A stretch of 64,000 nucleotides of DNA from Toxoplasma gondii ME49 (GCF_000006565.2 NC_031476.1:1574458-1638457); one strand, 5' to 3'; positions 24,258 through 37,759 are shown, numbered from the stretch's first letter. Notes: generated by a model not told the origin, from the sequence alone. Numbers and translations are program-made.

Positions 24258-27200
24258 GTATGCGTAGACATGCATCTATACGTACTACATATCTTTATTC
24301 TTTCTGTAACAACGTGTGTGTGTCCTCGTGGATTCGGGCGCAATTCCTTTACATGCAAAACTTTCGAGTGACGAATTGGAGGACATGTGTGTTCGAGTAC
24401 GCATGCATACGCACCACAGATGTGCATTTGTGTGATCTACATATCCGTACACACAGTACCCTTGTTCCTCTTTATTTTCTCCTGTCTCGTGTCTTTTTCT
24501 GTTGTGCATGTGTCTCCGGGGACGCATGTGCTGTGTGGATTTCGACCTCTACGCGTAAGGGCGACTTTGATTTATTGAGGTTTCAGGGATGCACGCGCTG
24601 TGACTCTCGATCTGGTCTGAGTGTACATACGCAGTGAATGCAGCATTTACAAGGACCGTGAGAAGAGTGGCTGGATTCCTGTGAACGACAGATACTGTGC
24701 GTTTCCTGTTTGTTTCGGTGTTTTCCAGAGATGTCGTCAAACCCCCATGAGTTGGTGGGTGCGGGGACTGGCCTCACCACGATTCCAGAGTCTCCCTTTC
24801 TTTCAGACCAGGCGCTTCTCCGTTCAGCTCCTGATTATCTAGAACCGTTCTCCGACGGTCTGTCTTCTTTCGCTGCGTCCGCGCCTGCCTCTTCTTCCGT
24901 CCACCCTGCCCGTTTCTCCCAGGGACCCTCCACCATCTCCTCTGTCTCCCCACAGCTCCAAGAGCCGAGTTTTGAGTCCTTTGCGTCTCCCTTCCAGGCC
25001 CAGGCGCCCGCCTCGTGGCTGGAAGAGTTTCAGGCCTTTTCGCAGGGACGCAGCTCGAACAGCGGCGAGGCACCTCCGAAGTGGGCACAAGAATTCGCGA
25101 CGGCGATGCCTCAGCAAGGCTCCACAGTGGAGGCCGTCAAGGGGAGACAGGAGACAGCTGGAGAGCCAAGCTTGGACGTGAGTGCGTGGGTGCATGCGTT
25201 GTTGACAGGGAGAAGTTGCGGGATCTAACCAGACGCGCGATAAGTCACTGGATTGTTGTCGAGCTCGAGCATAAGATACACAAGCCGTTTGCCCGCGGTG
25301 GAAGCAAACACTGTCGAATTCGTTTGGGAGCGAAACGGGAAGAACAGTGTGCAAGTGAACGACCCGAAAGGGTGTATGGAAACGTGCCTCTTTCAGTGGA
25401 TAGCGAGGACCCAAAGGAAGAAGCAGCGACAAGAAATCGTGACTTTTATCGCACCGTTTTGAGTCTCGTTCACGACGTGTGCACAGCATTCGTATTCAGG
25501 TCTTAACTGTTCGATGTCTCGTCCAAGTCATGTTTCTGTTAAAAACAAACGTGTCATATGCACATATATATATATATATACATGCATCTGTGTACAGGTC
25601 CTCGCGTATCGATCTGGCTTTAAAAAGATGCCCCCTTACACCTACACCTACACACACATATCTGCACATGAAAATATGCACATATACATCTATACATATA
25701 CATCGGTGTATATGCGGAGCCGTTTGTGCGCGAGGCAGGCGTGAACGAGTCCCCTGCGAGTGGTAGCACGTCTCTGTTACATTTTTCAGGGGTGCTCAGT
25801 TTGCTGTATTTCTCCAGTCTTTTTCATCTTGACTAGGCGGAGCTCGCCGGAGCGACCTCGTTGACGAGGCAGACGTGAGGGCTGGCAGTCTCCTGATATT
25901 TCACTGTCTCGCGCCTTCCGCACAGAGCTGCCTTGACCGTCTCTCTTTCTCCCCTTTTGTGGCGACTGCGCAGCCTGGCTCTGGAGCCGCAGACCGCGTG
26001 GGCGGGCCTCGCTCCGTCTCCTTTGCGCCACTCTCTCCGTTCCTCTCCTTTCCGCATCCGCCGCCGCAAGTGCCGCTCGTCGATGCCGTCGGCCACCGGT
26101 GGAACTTCGCAGACACCGAAGGTTGCCCAGAGGCCAGAAGCCGCGCTATGGAGGCAGCCCTGCGCGCGCAGCGGACTGTGGGCATCCGGTCGACTTCTGC
26201 TGCGGAGCAAGAGGCCAAGGAGAGCGCTGTGGAGAGAGAACCAGCGAAGGCAACCGGAGTCTCCTTCGATGCGGTGAGGAGAGAGCAGAGAGAAGAGATA
26301 CAGCGGCAAGTGTTCCGCGCTATGAGAACTCTTCTAGGCAGTGGCCAGACTCCCGACGTCTTGTCAAAGCCACTCCTGCCTGTGGATCTCTGGCGTCTCT
26401 CTTCACCTTGACTTTTTGCCTCCCTTCTTCTCGCATCGTCTTCGTCGCTCCGCTTCTACGGATCCTCTTCTTCATATCCTCTTTTCTTTCCTTCATATTC
26501 TCGTCCCCTCGCTCTTCTTCAAGTCTCCTCTCTCGGCTTCACAGTTCCCTTCGCTTGCTTCTTCTTTCCCTTGCAGGAAGCAGCGCGTGAAATGCTGGAG
26601 ACTTTGAAGGCCATGGGGGAAGAGAAGTTGGAGAGCTCCGAGTTTGTGTTCTTCATTCGTCAGCTGGCATCAGGGGAACTTTCTCTCGTCGACGGCCAGG
26701 TGCGCAGCCACAACAGAAACTTGAACATGGAGAACCGTTTTCTTTGCCTCTTCCAAAGGCAAAGCTCCTGTGTAAAGTTCTTCGAGGAATCCGAACCTCG
26801 CTACTGAATCAGCGTCTGTATACACTGTCGAACTTACGCCGCATGTTCACCACCTTTCTATTTGTCGTTCCCTCTTCTCTCTTCTTCAAATCCATTTCTT
26901 CTTTCTGCTGGTCCACGAATCGACTTTTTGTGTAGCTTCCCAGGTGTCCATACAGCTAGCTCACTGGAGCATGCAGGAGGTCCTTAGAGCTGCAGAGACG
27001 CATATGTATCTGATTGAGTGCGACGTTTGTTCTAGTGCTCCACAGCAGACGCCTTGTTTGGTCGACTCTCCAACCATGAAGCACTGTGTTTCAGATATCC
27101 AGGAATGTATGGCGTAAAACTACGCAGCGTGGACCCACGGCAGATCTGCTGGTGACACCGTAACAGCAGCGGTTTCTCTCAGAGTCCATTTCGCCTTTGA

Positions 27201-28595
27201 TTTACTCACTTGACTTTTGCTCGGTCGTTCCGTCCGCTGATTCACTTCTCAGAGCCGATCGCTGTTGTTGTTTGTTCTCTTAAACGCCTTCGTTTACCGT
27301 CTTCTTTACCATTCTCACCTTCTCCCATCGTACCCTTTTCAGTTTCCTCGTCTCTCTTCTCTCTCTCTCTGCGCGTTTCTCATTCTTTATCTATAGACAT
27401 CTGCGCCCAGGCTATCCTGTCGATCTACGTATCTCTCCATATCGGTATCCGTATGTCAGTGCCTACCTACACTACCTACATCTACCTCTTTCTACCTGCA
27501 TCTGTGTCTCCAATGTATCTAGGTCTCTTTGTGTACATCTAAATCGATCCCTGTCTGTCTATCTATATCTGTCTATCTCTCTGAAGTTTTTATCTGCCTT
27601 TGTGTACATCTATGTCCATTTGTATCTGTCTTTCCCTTACCTGCATTTATGCACAACTCTGTTTCCAGAGTCGCAGTCTGTCTTTCTACATGCATACGTC
27701 TATCTCTCTTCAACCGTGTCTGTGTCTCTGTGTTTCTCTCCAGTCTCTATCAGTCCTCGAAGCGCTGAAATGTGTCTCGTTGCTTTGTCTCTGCTTCTCG
27801 CCATCCTTTGTCTCTGTGTGTGTGCCTCTCGTTTTCTCGACAGCTCGTTGATTCTTCAGGCGCCCAAGTCGACTGGGACTCCCTCGTGAAGGCGACGAAG
27901 GGAGCGACCCTTGGAGAGCAGGAAAAGCGCGTTACTGAAGAAAAAAGCGCGACGAAGACCGGGACTGAGCGCGCGCGCGAGAGAGATGGCGAAAAGGAAG
28001 CATTCGATGAAAATGTCGACGAATGCGCGTCTTTTGAGCAGAGCATGAAGGACCTCGAAGAGGCGTGGGTGAAGGCGAGAGAGAAGGTAAGGACCCGATC
28101 TGAAGGAAAACGCCGTATTACGCAGGTTTACACATTCTAAACTGGGCGTTTTACGTTTCTGGAAACGACCGATCTTCGTCTTTGCTTGGCAGCTGCGGAC
28201 CTTAACCACGTTGCGCCAACAGAGCCGCGACTCGCCACGACCACCTTCTTGCCAGACAGAACTCGAAGAGAGTCGGACATCCCGGCATATCAACAAGAAA
28301 GGCAAACTCCAAGACGCGAACAATACATCCAGGGATCTAGGAACCGCTGTATCTAATCACCTGTGGCAGAAATGCCTACAGGAACGGCTTATCTATACGA
28401 TACATACGCATGCTTATATACATTTATGTTCACTTATGACCATGTGGACACAGAGGGAGACCCGTTGGAGATAGGGCAGTGCACGCGGCTTCTGCTGACG
28501 ACTGAAGACTCCTTTGTAGATTATTTACATATACAACTGTGGCCAGCACACATACACTTTTATGTACATGTTTCTACATATATATATATATATAC

Positions 28596-28650
<55 letters not shown>

Positions 28651-31194
28651 CATATATATATGCAGTTATGCGCACGTTTGTGTATGTGTACACGCGTGTC
28701 GATGTAATTGGAGAGGCATGCATCACGGCGAGCTACAAGTTAAAAAAGAGTAGTGGCCGATCGATAGATCATATGCTTTCGTTAAGGATGTTAACGGCGA
28801 TTCATTTTGAGGGTAGACGCAACCCTTTCGGACGCCTGGGAACGCCGCTAGATCCTCTGTTACACTCTTTAAATTGGGACTTTTCTAGTTTCATTCAATG
28901 TACCTGCACAGCAGACCCAAGAAAGACTTGCAGTCAAAACCAGAAAAGACGTTGATATCGTACGTTGTCTCCCGCGCCGTATAAAGCAACATGGATCGAC
29001 ACTGAGACTTTGAGAAGAGGTCTCGAGAATGGCGTGGAACTCAACAGCTCTGAACAGCCGTTTTGACTTGACAGCAGAGAAACGTGTCATCTCACAGAGA
29101 TCCACTTCTCCCCGCTGTGTGTCGTAAGGATAGCTTTTTTTCAGTGTCCTTCTTCAGTTTCCTTTTCTGTTTTTCGATGCACCCGTCTTCGATTGCATCC
29201 GTTCTTTTCAGTTCCTCCGTCGCGTTGTCCACTCGTGCTTTTCGCGGATTGGTTTTCTTCTCAGGGAGAAATTGACGACGAAGAACTCTCTCTCTTTCGC
29301 TCGATCTTCAACACGGCCGAGCTGAGCAAGGCGCTAGGTGACTCCAGCGCGGATGAGGCTTCGCTCATGGGTAGGGTCACTCGATGACAGAGAAAAAGTG
29401 GAGGTCGCGGTTCTAACGACTTCAAGTGTGTGGGGGAGGACAGACTTTGCGTGGAACTCGTTGGGGAGCTGGCGCCGGAGGGCGGGAAGCTGAGGAAGCA
29501 AACGGAGACGTTGTTCACATTTTTCGATATTCCGCGAGAAAGACACTGGTTCGTTCTCCGTTCGCGACGTTTTCCTACGCGTCGACGGCTGTATCACCCA
29601 AAGCAAGAAGTCCTGTTTCTCCCGCGTTGTCTTCTCTCCTCCTTTGTAAACCTGTGCAGAAGGTCTGTGGCCCAGCGTCGACCGAGGTAGGAACGCAGCG
29701 AATGTCCAGAGTAAGCAGAGTGAAAAGGCCAGACGAGAAAAGAACAACTGGCGACTCAACGAGAGGCCTTCGTACTCAAGTACGCGCCACAAGTCTTGGA
29801 TTTGTAGCGTTCATAAGCCCCTTTCTCTCGCTGTCAGTGTGCGACGAGCCCTGGGACGGTGGTAGCTTTTACAGACAGAATGATTTTTCGCATGTGTGGA
29901 GATTGCTAGGAAACGCGGAGAGGTTCGGTCACGCGTGGATATGCTCCGATTTGAGAACTCCACCCTCAAGTATTATCTGCAGACAGAGAGCTCCCAAACA
30001 CTTTCACTAGTGCGGCTCGCATGCACTCGCGTCTGTCTGGCTCTGCAGATGTGCACGCTGGACTGAGTGCATTGTTTCTGTTTTCCTGAAAAGCGGAGAT
30101 GTCGAGGCCGCTTCAGGCCGAAGGGGGGAGGCTAAGACACGCGAGGCACATCATCTTTATTCGCACAAAAGAGACCTCTTCACCGTCTCTTTTGCTCCAG
30201 GTTTTTTCGTCCTCGCTGTATCTCTTCGCCTTGGCGAGGCGAATGTCTCCGCAGTCTCGTGTGTAACTCTTCGCACTTTTTTTTCGTAGTACTTGTCTTC
30301 TGCGTCTCTCGGCGCCTCCCTGAACCTCGGACTGTCTTCGGCCAGGTCCAGTCGTCGCCTCGATGCTCCTTTCAAAGAACCTGACGCAGAACGCTGTAGA
30401 TACGTTGTAGATGCACGATGGAGGGTTTGACAGGAACAGAATACTTCGCGTTTCTAGGCCGGTTAAGCTGAGGAGATGCGCGCATTTGACGCGCAGCTGC
30501 GTGCGTATCCGACAACTCTGTCAACGGTTCCTCCTTCAAAATGCGTCGTTCTTAGGAATAAGTGGAACCGCTTTTCCAGGCTCACTTCTGCATTTGCAAA
30601 ACCGCGGACCTGTCACCCTCACACCTTCCGGCGAGGCGAAAGGTGCCCGAGCAAAAGTTGAGACTTGCCTTTCCTTCTGCATCGAACAGAGCGTTGTTTC
30701 TGCGCGTCTTCCCTTCACTCAGAGCAGCGAGGGAAGGAGGAGGCTGCGTCCTTGCCTGTGTTCTCCGCCGACAATCCGTACTTAAGCGAGCCGTCGCCTC
30801 TGGCCCTTGCGCAGCTGCTGCTCGAGGAAGGAAAGCTCCAGGAAGCAGTGCGCGCCTTGGAGGCAGAAGTTCAGCGAAACCCAAACAGCTCCGAGGGATG
30901 GCGACTTCTCGGCGAGGCTCTCGCAGATTGTGAACAGGTACACCCCATAGCAAACTCTGAAATCAAGTTTCGAAGTGATTCTCCTGTTTCTCTCTGCGAG
31001 ACGAAACGTGACATGGCTGGAAGCCAGTTTCACTTGCACAGGGGCACTGGGGAAGCGTCTGCTGGCGACCCGCTGTGTGTCTTCATCTCCGCGCAAACGC
31101 ATGGAACTCTTTCTCCATCTTGAACGCATTCATGGGTAGATCCACTCACTTAACTGTAGACGCATGTTCGTGTACATGTATACACACACAAATA

Positions 31195-31226
<32 letters not shown>

Positions 31227-34200
31227 CGTCTTCATATGTACATATATATATATATATATCATATATATATATATGCGCTTGTTGGAGGTACAGAGGGGTA
31301 AGTAGCGCTGTGTCGTGTGACCTTTGTTTATGTAAGCATGTCTGTTTATGAATTCGGTCGTCGACTATCTTCGGTTGTATGCATCTGTAGGGGCATGCGA
31401 GGGTATATGTGCGGAGATCTAAGCGTGAGTCCGTTAACGATGGAGACAGATGAAAGGCGTTTCTTGGGCATCGGTGGCTTTTGTCCAACAAAATTTCGTT
31501 TCCTGCTCTCGTTTCTGTCCCTGCCTGGTTCTCAGGACGCTGACGCCATTGTGTGCCTCAAGAAGGGACACGAGGTCGATCCCTACAATCTGGACAGGTA
31601 GAGAGAAAGCATGAAGCTCTGGAACTGCAGAGAGTTTTGTAACAACTTGCATGCACATCCGCCTATTCGTACATGCATACGCGTGCATATCGTTATCTCC
31701 CTATATGATGCATATGAATGGATGAATAGACAGATAGAGAGATACATACATACCTCTTATGTATTCATGCGCATACATTCCTCTTTCTCTTTCTTCCTAC
31801 ATCACCATATATATATATATATATAGGTAGATATTTATTTACTATCCTTATGCATATATATATATATATATATATACACCTCTTTCTCTTTGTCTCTCTG
31901 TATGAGTGTATTCGTACGTCTGTGTATCTGTACACAAGCAGGCCGCTATCTGTTTCAGCACACATCTACCTGCGTATCCGTATGAACTGGAGACTATATG
32001 AGGTTGCACGCGTTGTATTTGACAATTTTGTGGTTGTTTGTGTCTTTGTGGCTGTGTGGTTTCCGCCAGCTTGCTGGCTTTAGGTGTCTCTTTGACGAAT
32101 GAACTAGACGCCCCACAGGCTTTGCGTAACCTGCGAGACTGGCTAGCAAACCACGACGAATTCAGCGCCCTCCCTGGTGTCCAGGTAGTTTTTGTTCTTA
32201 TCTTTTTTTTCTTCACCTTTTTTTCTCTGCCAAGTCTCCAACTGTGCGGAGTCGCGCATTTGCCCGGCGTCCCGCAGGATCCGGGAGACACGCAGACGTC
32301 AACGCGGTGGTTCTGCTCCTCTACTTTTTCTTGTTTGCATGTTAACCCACACTGACATCCAAATACATATTTGTACACAGTTCGTCTCGGTGAGTGCGTG
32401 AATCCTTTCTTCTACACATATCTAGTTCCGTGCATATGTATATGTACGTCTATAGATAGAAAAATGTAGGTCAGTAGAGATAGATGAATAGAGATAAACA
32501 GCGATAGACAGATATAGATGGAAATATGTATATAGTGACAGAAGCCCGGCTGTTTCGGCGTGTAGGTGTGAGTGTGTGGCGGTGGACGTCTTCGAGCGCT
32601 TTGTACATGTTTTGGTCTCCTTCGTCCCCTGTAGAGATTGCGCAGCGTGTTTCGTTTCCCCGATGTGCAGCGAGCGCTTCCCGAAGATTTCGAAGAACTC
32701 AAGAGACAGGTGGCGGCTTTGTTTCACGAGGCAGCGGCGTGGAGGGAGCACGCGGCGGGCGACGTGCACATGGCATTAGGAGTGATTCACAACATCGACC
32801 AGAACTTCGACAGGGCGCTGTACCACTTCGCCGAAGCGCTGAAGTTCGCGTAAGCGGTCTTTCTCAAGTCTGTGCAGCTCAGGGGGTCGGGCGTCGCTGT
32901 CGCTTTCGTGGGGAGTCTTCGAGTTCGCCGGAGTCTTCGGGGTTTTGTGGCATCTGCCTGGAGGAGGTGTTGTTTTGCGCTTCCGCAGATCCGGCCGAAA
33001 AGCTGCGACTCTGTGGAACAAAATTGGAGCGACCCTGGCGAACTCGGGACGGTCGGAGGCGGCTCTGCTGGCTTACGAACAGACTCTCGCGCTGCGTCCG
33101 AACTACCCTCGGGCGTGGACGAACCTGGGAGTTGCGCACTCGAATCTCGGTGAGGCGCTGCTGCTTCGCAGCTCGTTTCTGTTGCAGAACCTGTCCCTTT
33201 CGGATGCAGAGGCTTCACGCTCGACGTGATGGAGGGACGTCGAAAAAAACTCGTCTCTTCTCACTCTCGAAAGACTTCCCTGCTCCGCCACAAATAGACT
33301 CCAACGGTGACGGACGTGTGAGCGTCGGGGGGCTCTCGCGGCGTGAAGCCAAACGAGACCACCCGAGGACGCCACCCGCACGACGGGGTCACTTCTTAGA
33401 AAAAGACATGTGAAGCTTTCATGATCGGAGACGTTAACAACTAAACATATATACGTAGATGTGAACATGGCTGAAAGCGTGTGCAGCCGTGTATCTGCGT
33501 GGATTCAGGTAGATCTCTGTGTGTGTATTTCTGCATGCTTGACGACAACTGTCTTGCCTCCTACCGGGCGCACAGTACAGACTCTGGCTTGCATGCCTCA
33601 TGAGAGGGTTCCTCCCAGAGGACTTAAAATGCCTGGGTTTCTCTTTCCTGTTTGGTCTCGTCGATCTTTGTGGCTGGAGACGCTGCCAGACATCTCCGCA
33701 GGATCGATCTTTCAAGAAAGAAGAGTTACAGTTTCCACTCTTCAACACATCGCAGTTCAGGTCCAGTATCCGGAACGCTTGGTCGGAAAAAGCATCGCTG
33801 CAGAAGAGGGTGGCTGCCAAAAGATAGAGGATCTAGGCAGCCAGAGTCACACACACCCAGGAGGCCCCACTGCACTTGGTTTACTTTGAATCGCCGGTTT
33901 CCTCTGGGAATGCAAATCTTTTTTCCTCTCGCAGGAGACACAGAACGCGCTATGCGATTCTACCTCACAGCGCTGGTGCTGAATCCGGCTGCGTCGCACC
34001 TGTGGTACTACGTCAGAAGCGCCACCATTTCCCTAGGTGAGCGCTTTCTTTTTCACTTCACAAAATGTTGACACTCCAGGTTTCCGAAACGCGCCCATAC
34101 GGTTTCGCCTTCGGTATGTAGCCGAGGGGCTTCGCATGCCAGTGGGAAAGATGTTACATAATGTACCTTGTCATTTACTCAAAGTTTTACAGTTTACTGG

Positions 34201-34774
34201 TAAGATCTTCGAGGTTGACGTCATAAGTTGTGTTTTCAGCGGCTTTCCTCCGGCGGTTTCTCTTTCCCGATGCTCAGGAAAATTCGACTGGTTGGGCCTG
34301 GCGGAGAACCGCGACTTGGAAGGTCTCCGCGCGCTGCTTCCAGTAAGTCAAGGAAACGCGTTTTTTTACACTCGCAGAAGTTGAAAAAAGGGCCTTTCTC
34401 TGCACGATTTGCCGCACGTGAAACACTCGAAGGAATGTGCACTAGAAGTGGTCGGTGAGGCGAAGCATGTCCGTCTGGCTCGCTTTTTAACCACACGTCT
34501 GCACAGTGTAGCTATTTCGATACAGCTCACGACGTCTGTTCTACAATTGTAAATATGTACGAATATCTAAACAAATATGTGCATATATACCTACACATAT
34601 ATATATATAAACAAATAGGTAAACATATATATATATATTTATTGTGTTTTGGTGTGCACGCAGGCTGGGGCAGTTCCTACACGAGGCGAAATTCTTGAGA
34701 AAGGTGTGGGGAAAGTGCCGCAAGAAGACTCGACTGTTCTTCACCGCCTTCTTGGGATGATCAAGAACGTCTAA
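22861..34774 (+). CDS. PEX5: Peroxisomal targeting signal 1 receptor PEX5, 15 exons
   Basis: Exons: 22861-23016, 23684-23972, 24729-25177, 25974-26273, 26577-26699, 27844-28086, 29265-29370, 30723-30937, 31536-31597, 32070-32184, 32635-32849, 32989-33149, 33935-34036, 34278-34342 and 34664-34774, giving 903 residues. PEX5 binds C-terminal SKL-type signals in the cytosol and delivers cargo to the peroxisomal docking complex. The start has a good context (GCCATGG). The N-terminus has one cysteine (Cys16) and a TNPL motif like the N-terminal box of other PEX5 proteins. Two WxxxF/Y docking motifs are clear, WLEEF (245-249) and WAQEF (267-271). TPR repeats fill about 575-870, beginning after NPYL. 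Asn768, Lys769, Asn776, Arg799, Asn803 and Asn810 match the spacing of the human PTS1-contact residues. The start of exon 4 and the end of exon 4 are the least certain junctions. The N-terminal half is longer than in human PEX5. Confidence 0.94.
23439..23560. repeat. TA-rich microsatellites in PEX5 intron 1
   Basis: Two long TA runs separated by about 50 bp of mixed sequence lie in the first PEX5 intron. Confidence 0.9.
24170..24254. repeat. TA-rich microsatellites in PEX5 intron 2
   Basis: Two TA runs interrupted by a short CCCACG-containing spacer lie in the second PEX5 intron, next to TG/CA-rich sequence. Confidence 0.9.
27330..27840. repeat. Pyrimidine-rich TCTC/TCTG tract in PEX5 intron 5
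   Basis: About 500 bp of the coding-like strand is strongly enriched in C and T, with recurring TCTC, CTGTCT and TATCTG words. It leads directly into the exon 6 acceptor at 27843 and may act as an extended polypyrimidine tract. Confidence 0.7.
28576..28662. repeat. TA/CATA microsatellite in PEX5 intron 6
   Basis: Nearly 90 bp of TA repeats punctuated by C every 10-20 bases lies in the sixth PEX5 intron. Confidence 0.9.
31190..31277. repeat. TA microsatellite cluster in PEX5 intron 8
   Basis: Three TA runs with short CG- and TCA-containing spacers lie in the eighth PEX5 intron. Confidence 0.9.
31807..31876. repeat. TA microsatellites in PEX5 intron 9
   Basis: Two TA runs flank a short GTAGATATTT segment in the ninth PEX5 intron. 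Confidence 0.85.
32445..32530. repeat. GATA-like tract in PEX5 intron 10
   Basis: A degenerate run of GATAGA, AGATAG and related words lies in the tenth PEX5 intron, of the same type as the tract at 62450-62635. Confidence 0.7.
34590..34640. repeat. TA microsatellites in PEX5 intron 14
   Basis: Two short TA runs lie just upstream of the last PEX5 exon. Confidence 0.8.
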
Positions 34775-37759
34775 TGTTTTTCCCAGAGAGTGGAACTTAA
34801 GACGATTAACCTTGGGTGCATTTTCGTCTGCCTCCCGTACTTTGTCTGTCTTTCTTCCGGCAAGTGCGCCGTTTTTTCTTTCCTCTCCCTCTCTGTTTGC
34901 TGTTATGTTGTTCCTCCCTCTGCCAGGGCGATAACTCGCCTTGCGTGTACTTTTTCCTCGCCATATTCTCTTTTGTTATGGCTGTCGCGTCGTCGTACGG
35001 AAGAGATGCGGAGCGAAGAATGCAGGAAAGTCGATCTTTAAGAGGATTATCGCCGAAGCTGGTTAAACTCTTCATATGCACAACTCTGTAGTTTTTCTGT
35101 TCAGGATGTTCCGAGGGAGTCGTACTCTGTTTTTTACAGTTGCAGATGTAGTGCGTTTTCGTGGTGGCACTTTCGCGGGGACTGCGAGTTGCTTTTCAAG
35201 TTTCCTTTTTCACCTATAGACGAGAAACTGGGAGACTGGACGCCGCAGCTGTGACTATAGGACGAGGAAAGGCTACCACGTTTCGAAAACATCCCTTACC
35301 GGGCATGTAGGTGAATGACCGACTTATAGTTTCTTTCCTATCTGGCACTGGGGATGTTCCTCCACCCAAGTAGCTTCCCACTTGGCGGAGCGTTGTCATT
35401 TTCTCTCTTTCAACGTCATGGCACATGTCAGTTCCATGCTCAAAGCAGAGAGGACTCTTCTGCACTGCCGGCACACTTTAGCAGAAACCTTTTGCTCAAT
35501 AAATAATATATATGTATACATATGTGCGTTTTAGCGGTGTTTTAACGACTGCGAATGGTTCTACCGAAGTCACCGTCCCAGAGTCGAGTCTGCAATGGCA
35601 GGCGACAAAGCAACAGTTGCTGCGTTTGTGCACAGAAAAAGCGTTCTCGAAAAAGGTGCTAATTACTTTTCTGGATGAGCAAAATCGACGACCAAACAGG
35701 CCACGTCTTTGTTACCAAAAGACAGATTCAGGGCGACGCTCGACGCGGAGCGACAAGTTGGCCGAGGGAGGATCTTGTGCTGGGGGTCTGCGTTTTCAAA
35801 AGGAAAGGCAAGAGTTGCTGTTGCATTTGGAGATGGCATTGATGTGTGTATTTCACCGTTTTCCGATTTATTTTCTCTACACTACCGAATTTGCAAAGGA
35901 ATCCTGAGCAGTGGACGCGTGATGGTGGAGAGCCTCCGTACATTGCGTCGCTCCCTGTCAGTCCGTCGTTCTCGTCTTGTTTTTAGATGCAAAGCAAGTC
36001 TCAGCAACTAGATCTGGATTTCCTATCTTCCAGTTCAGATGTGTGTGCAAATGCTCTGAGTCCTCCTATGGGCGACTGACGGCGACTTTGGATCGCTTCG
36101 GCGCAGATACTCTCAAATGCGTTTGCCACCACGTTCTCGTTCAGAACAAGGAAGTACTCTTTTCGCTGCACAGAGCAAAAATTGTGTCCTGGTGGCAGGA
36201 GTCGAGCGGCAGCACGTGGGTGCGTTCGAACCTCCAAATGATACACAGTTTTAAGTCTCACGTGCATGCAACCCACAAATCGTTTCCTGACAAGATGCCC
36301 GCGGCGCCTCGTCGCTGAAGAAAAAAAAGAGGATTCTTCCGGGGCACGAACTCTTTCGAACTCCAGCCATGAAGGCTAGGCCTCTTCACGCCGGCGGCCT
36401 GCCTCCTTCAACCAAAGAACCTGAATCCTGCTGTGTGTACGTCTCGATTTGGGCCCGTGCTCTAACTCTTTCATCGTGGCATTGCACAAGCGAAAAATTG
36501 ACGTTTTCCCCTGCATGCCTTCACAAAAGCTATGAGGAAAACGACGCATGCGGACGTATTTCCCTGAGCACAAGAATGCATTCAAGGCCCTTCAGGGAAA
36601 CTCATAAAAGGCCCTTCAGGGAAACTCATAATTTTCAGAACAGTTGTTGCTAAATGTTTTTTGCCGCCGGAACACTCTGCGACTTCATACCATTTTGACC
36701 ACGCTATTTCGATGTGCACGCAACGGATACTCGGCAACCAGGAAGTCTGATGCTGCGTTACAGGGCACACGCGTTTGTACAAGCCAATTTTTGTCGCGAA
36801 TAAAAGGACGAAAGCCCGTTGCGGTGAAACGGACAAAATGTTAACTCCAGACAGTTAGCAGTATTAAAATTCGCCAGTCGCCGCCTTCACACCACAATGC
36901 GTTACCACAAAAGAACATGTCCATCGTGGCAGGGGGCTTTGGCTCCTTGGTTGGCCTGGTGAGCAATGCACGTGATTCACTTTACCCTTCCTCGCATCCT
37001 CGCCAGCTTCATTTTATCTATACGCGATTTCTCAGTCTGTCTGAAGCCTTTGGAGTTTGTTCTGTGCGCTCCTCTAGACCCTTCCACACGTTGGTTGGCC
37101 ACCTGCACCGCCTCCCACCCAGCGGCGAGGAAGGCCTCATGAGGGCACAGCAGAAAACAAACGGCGGAGCCTGTGAGAGCCGTGCGGTTCAGGACAGGCA
37201 GCGTGTCTCAGTTGGAGGACAGAAGGATAAACGTCGACCTTCCCCGTGCTCCTCGTGTCTCAGGCAGAATAGGCAAGTCCTGGAGAGGCCGCGTTCACAG
37301 ACAGCCGCTGGCTATATATGTGGTGCCTCTCACTCTGATTAATGGTAGAGATCAACAGCGGGAGGCACCCTTTGCTTTCGGACCTTCCGGCCGCCATGGT
37401 GAACCTCAACAACGGGGTAATATCCTGGTTCAAGGCATCCGCGCTTCACCTCTCTCACCAGGTTCCAAACGCCTCGTGCATCCGCGAACTTGAAACCCTC
37501 TAAAACCAAAGCAGGCGAAAAGACAGAAGACACGAAAATATCATGAGATCGTCGGCGTCAACACGGACAGAAATTGACCAGCTATCCAGTGAACGACGGT
37601 GTTGCCTTTTAGCTTGGTACTCACGGCGCACGCATCAATGACCTAAGCTGACGGCTACACACCGCAACACGACGCCCCTTTTAGCTGACTTGGGAGTCAG
37701 CGAATCGTGGATGGATAGTCTGGCAACCGACAGTATGCTCCTTAGTTTTTCAGCTGATT
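34775..37759. other. Stretch downstream of PEX5 without a resolved gene
   Basis: About 3 kb. Frames on both strands at 35560-36320 and 36920-37530 are somewhat protein-like, for example a minus-strand segment near 37340-37530, but I cannot link any with good splice sites or a start codon. They may be exons of the minus-strand gene whose frame starts at 38473, or spurious. A 24-bp tandem duplication is listed separately. Confidence 0.35.
36585..36632. repeat. 24-bp tandem duplication
   Basis: Two adjacent copies of a 24-base unit differ only at the last base. Each contains a small inverted repeat, CCCTTCAGGG. It is not in a supported gene. Confidence 0.85.
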
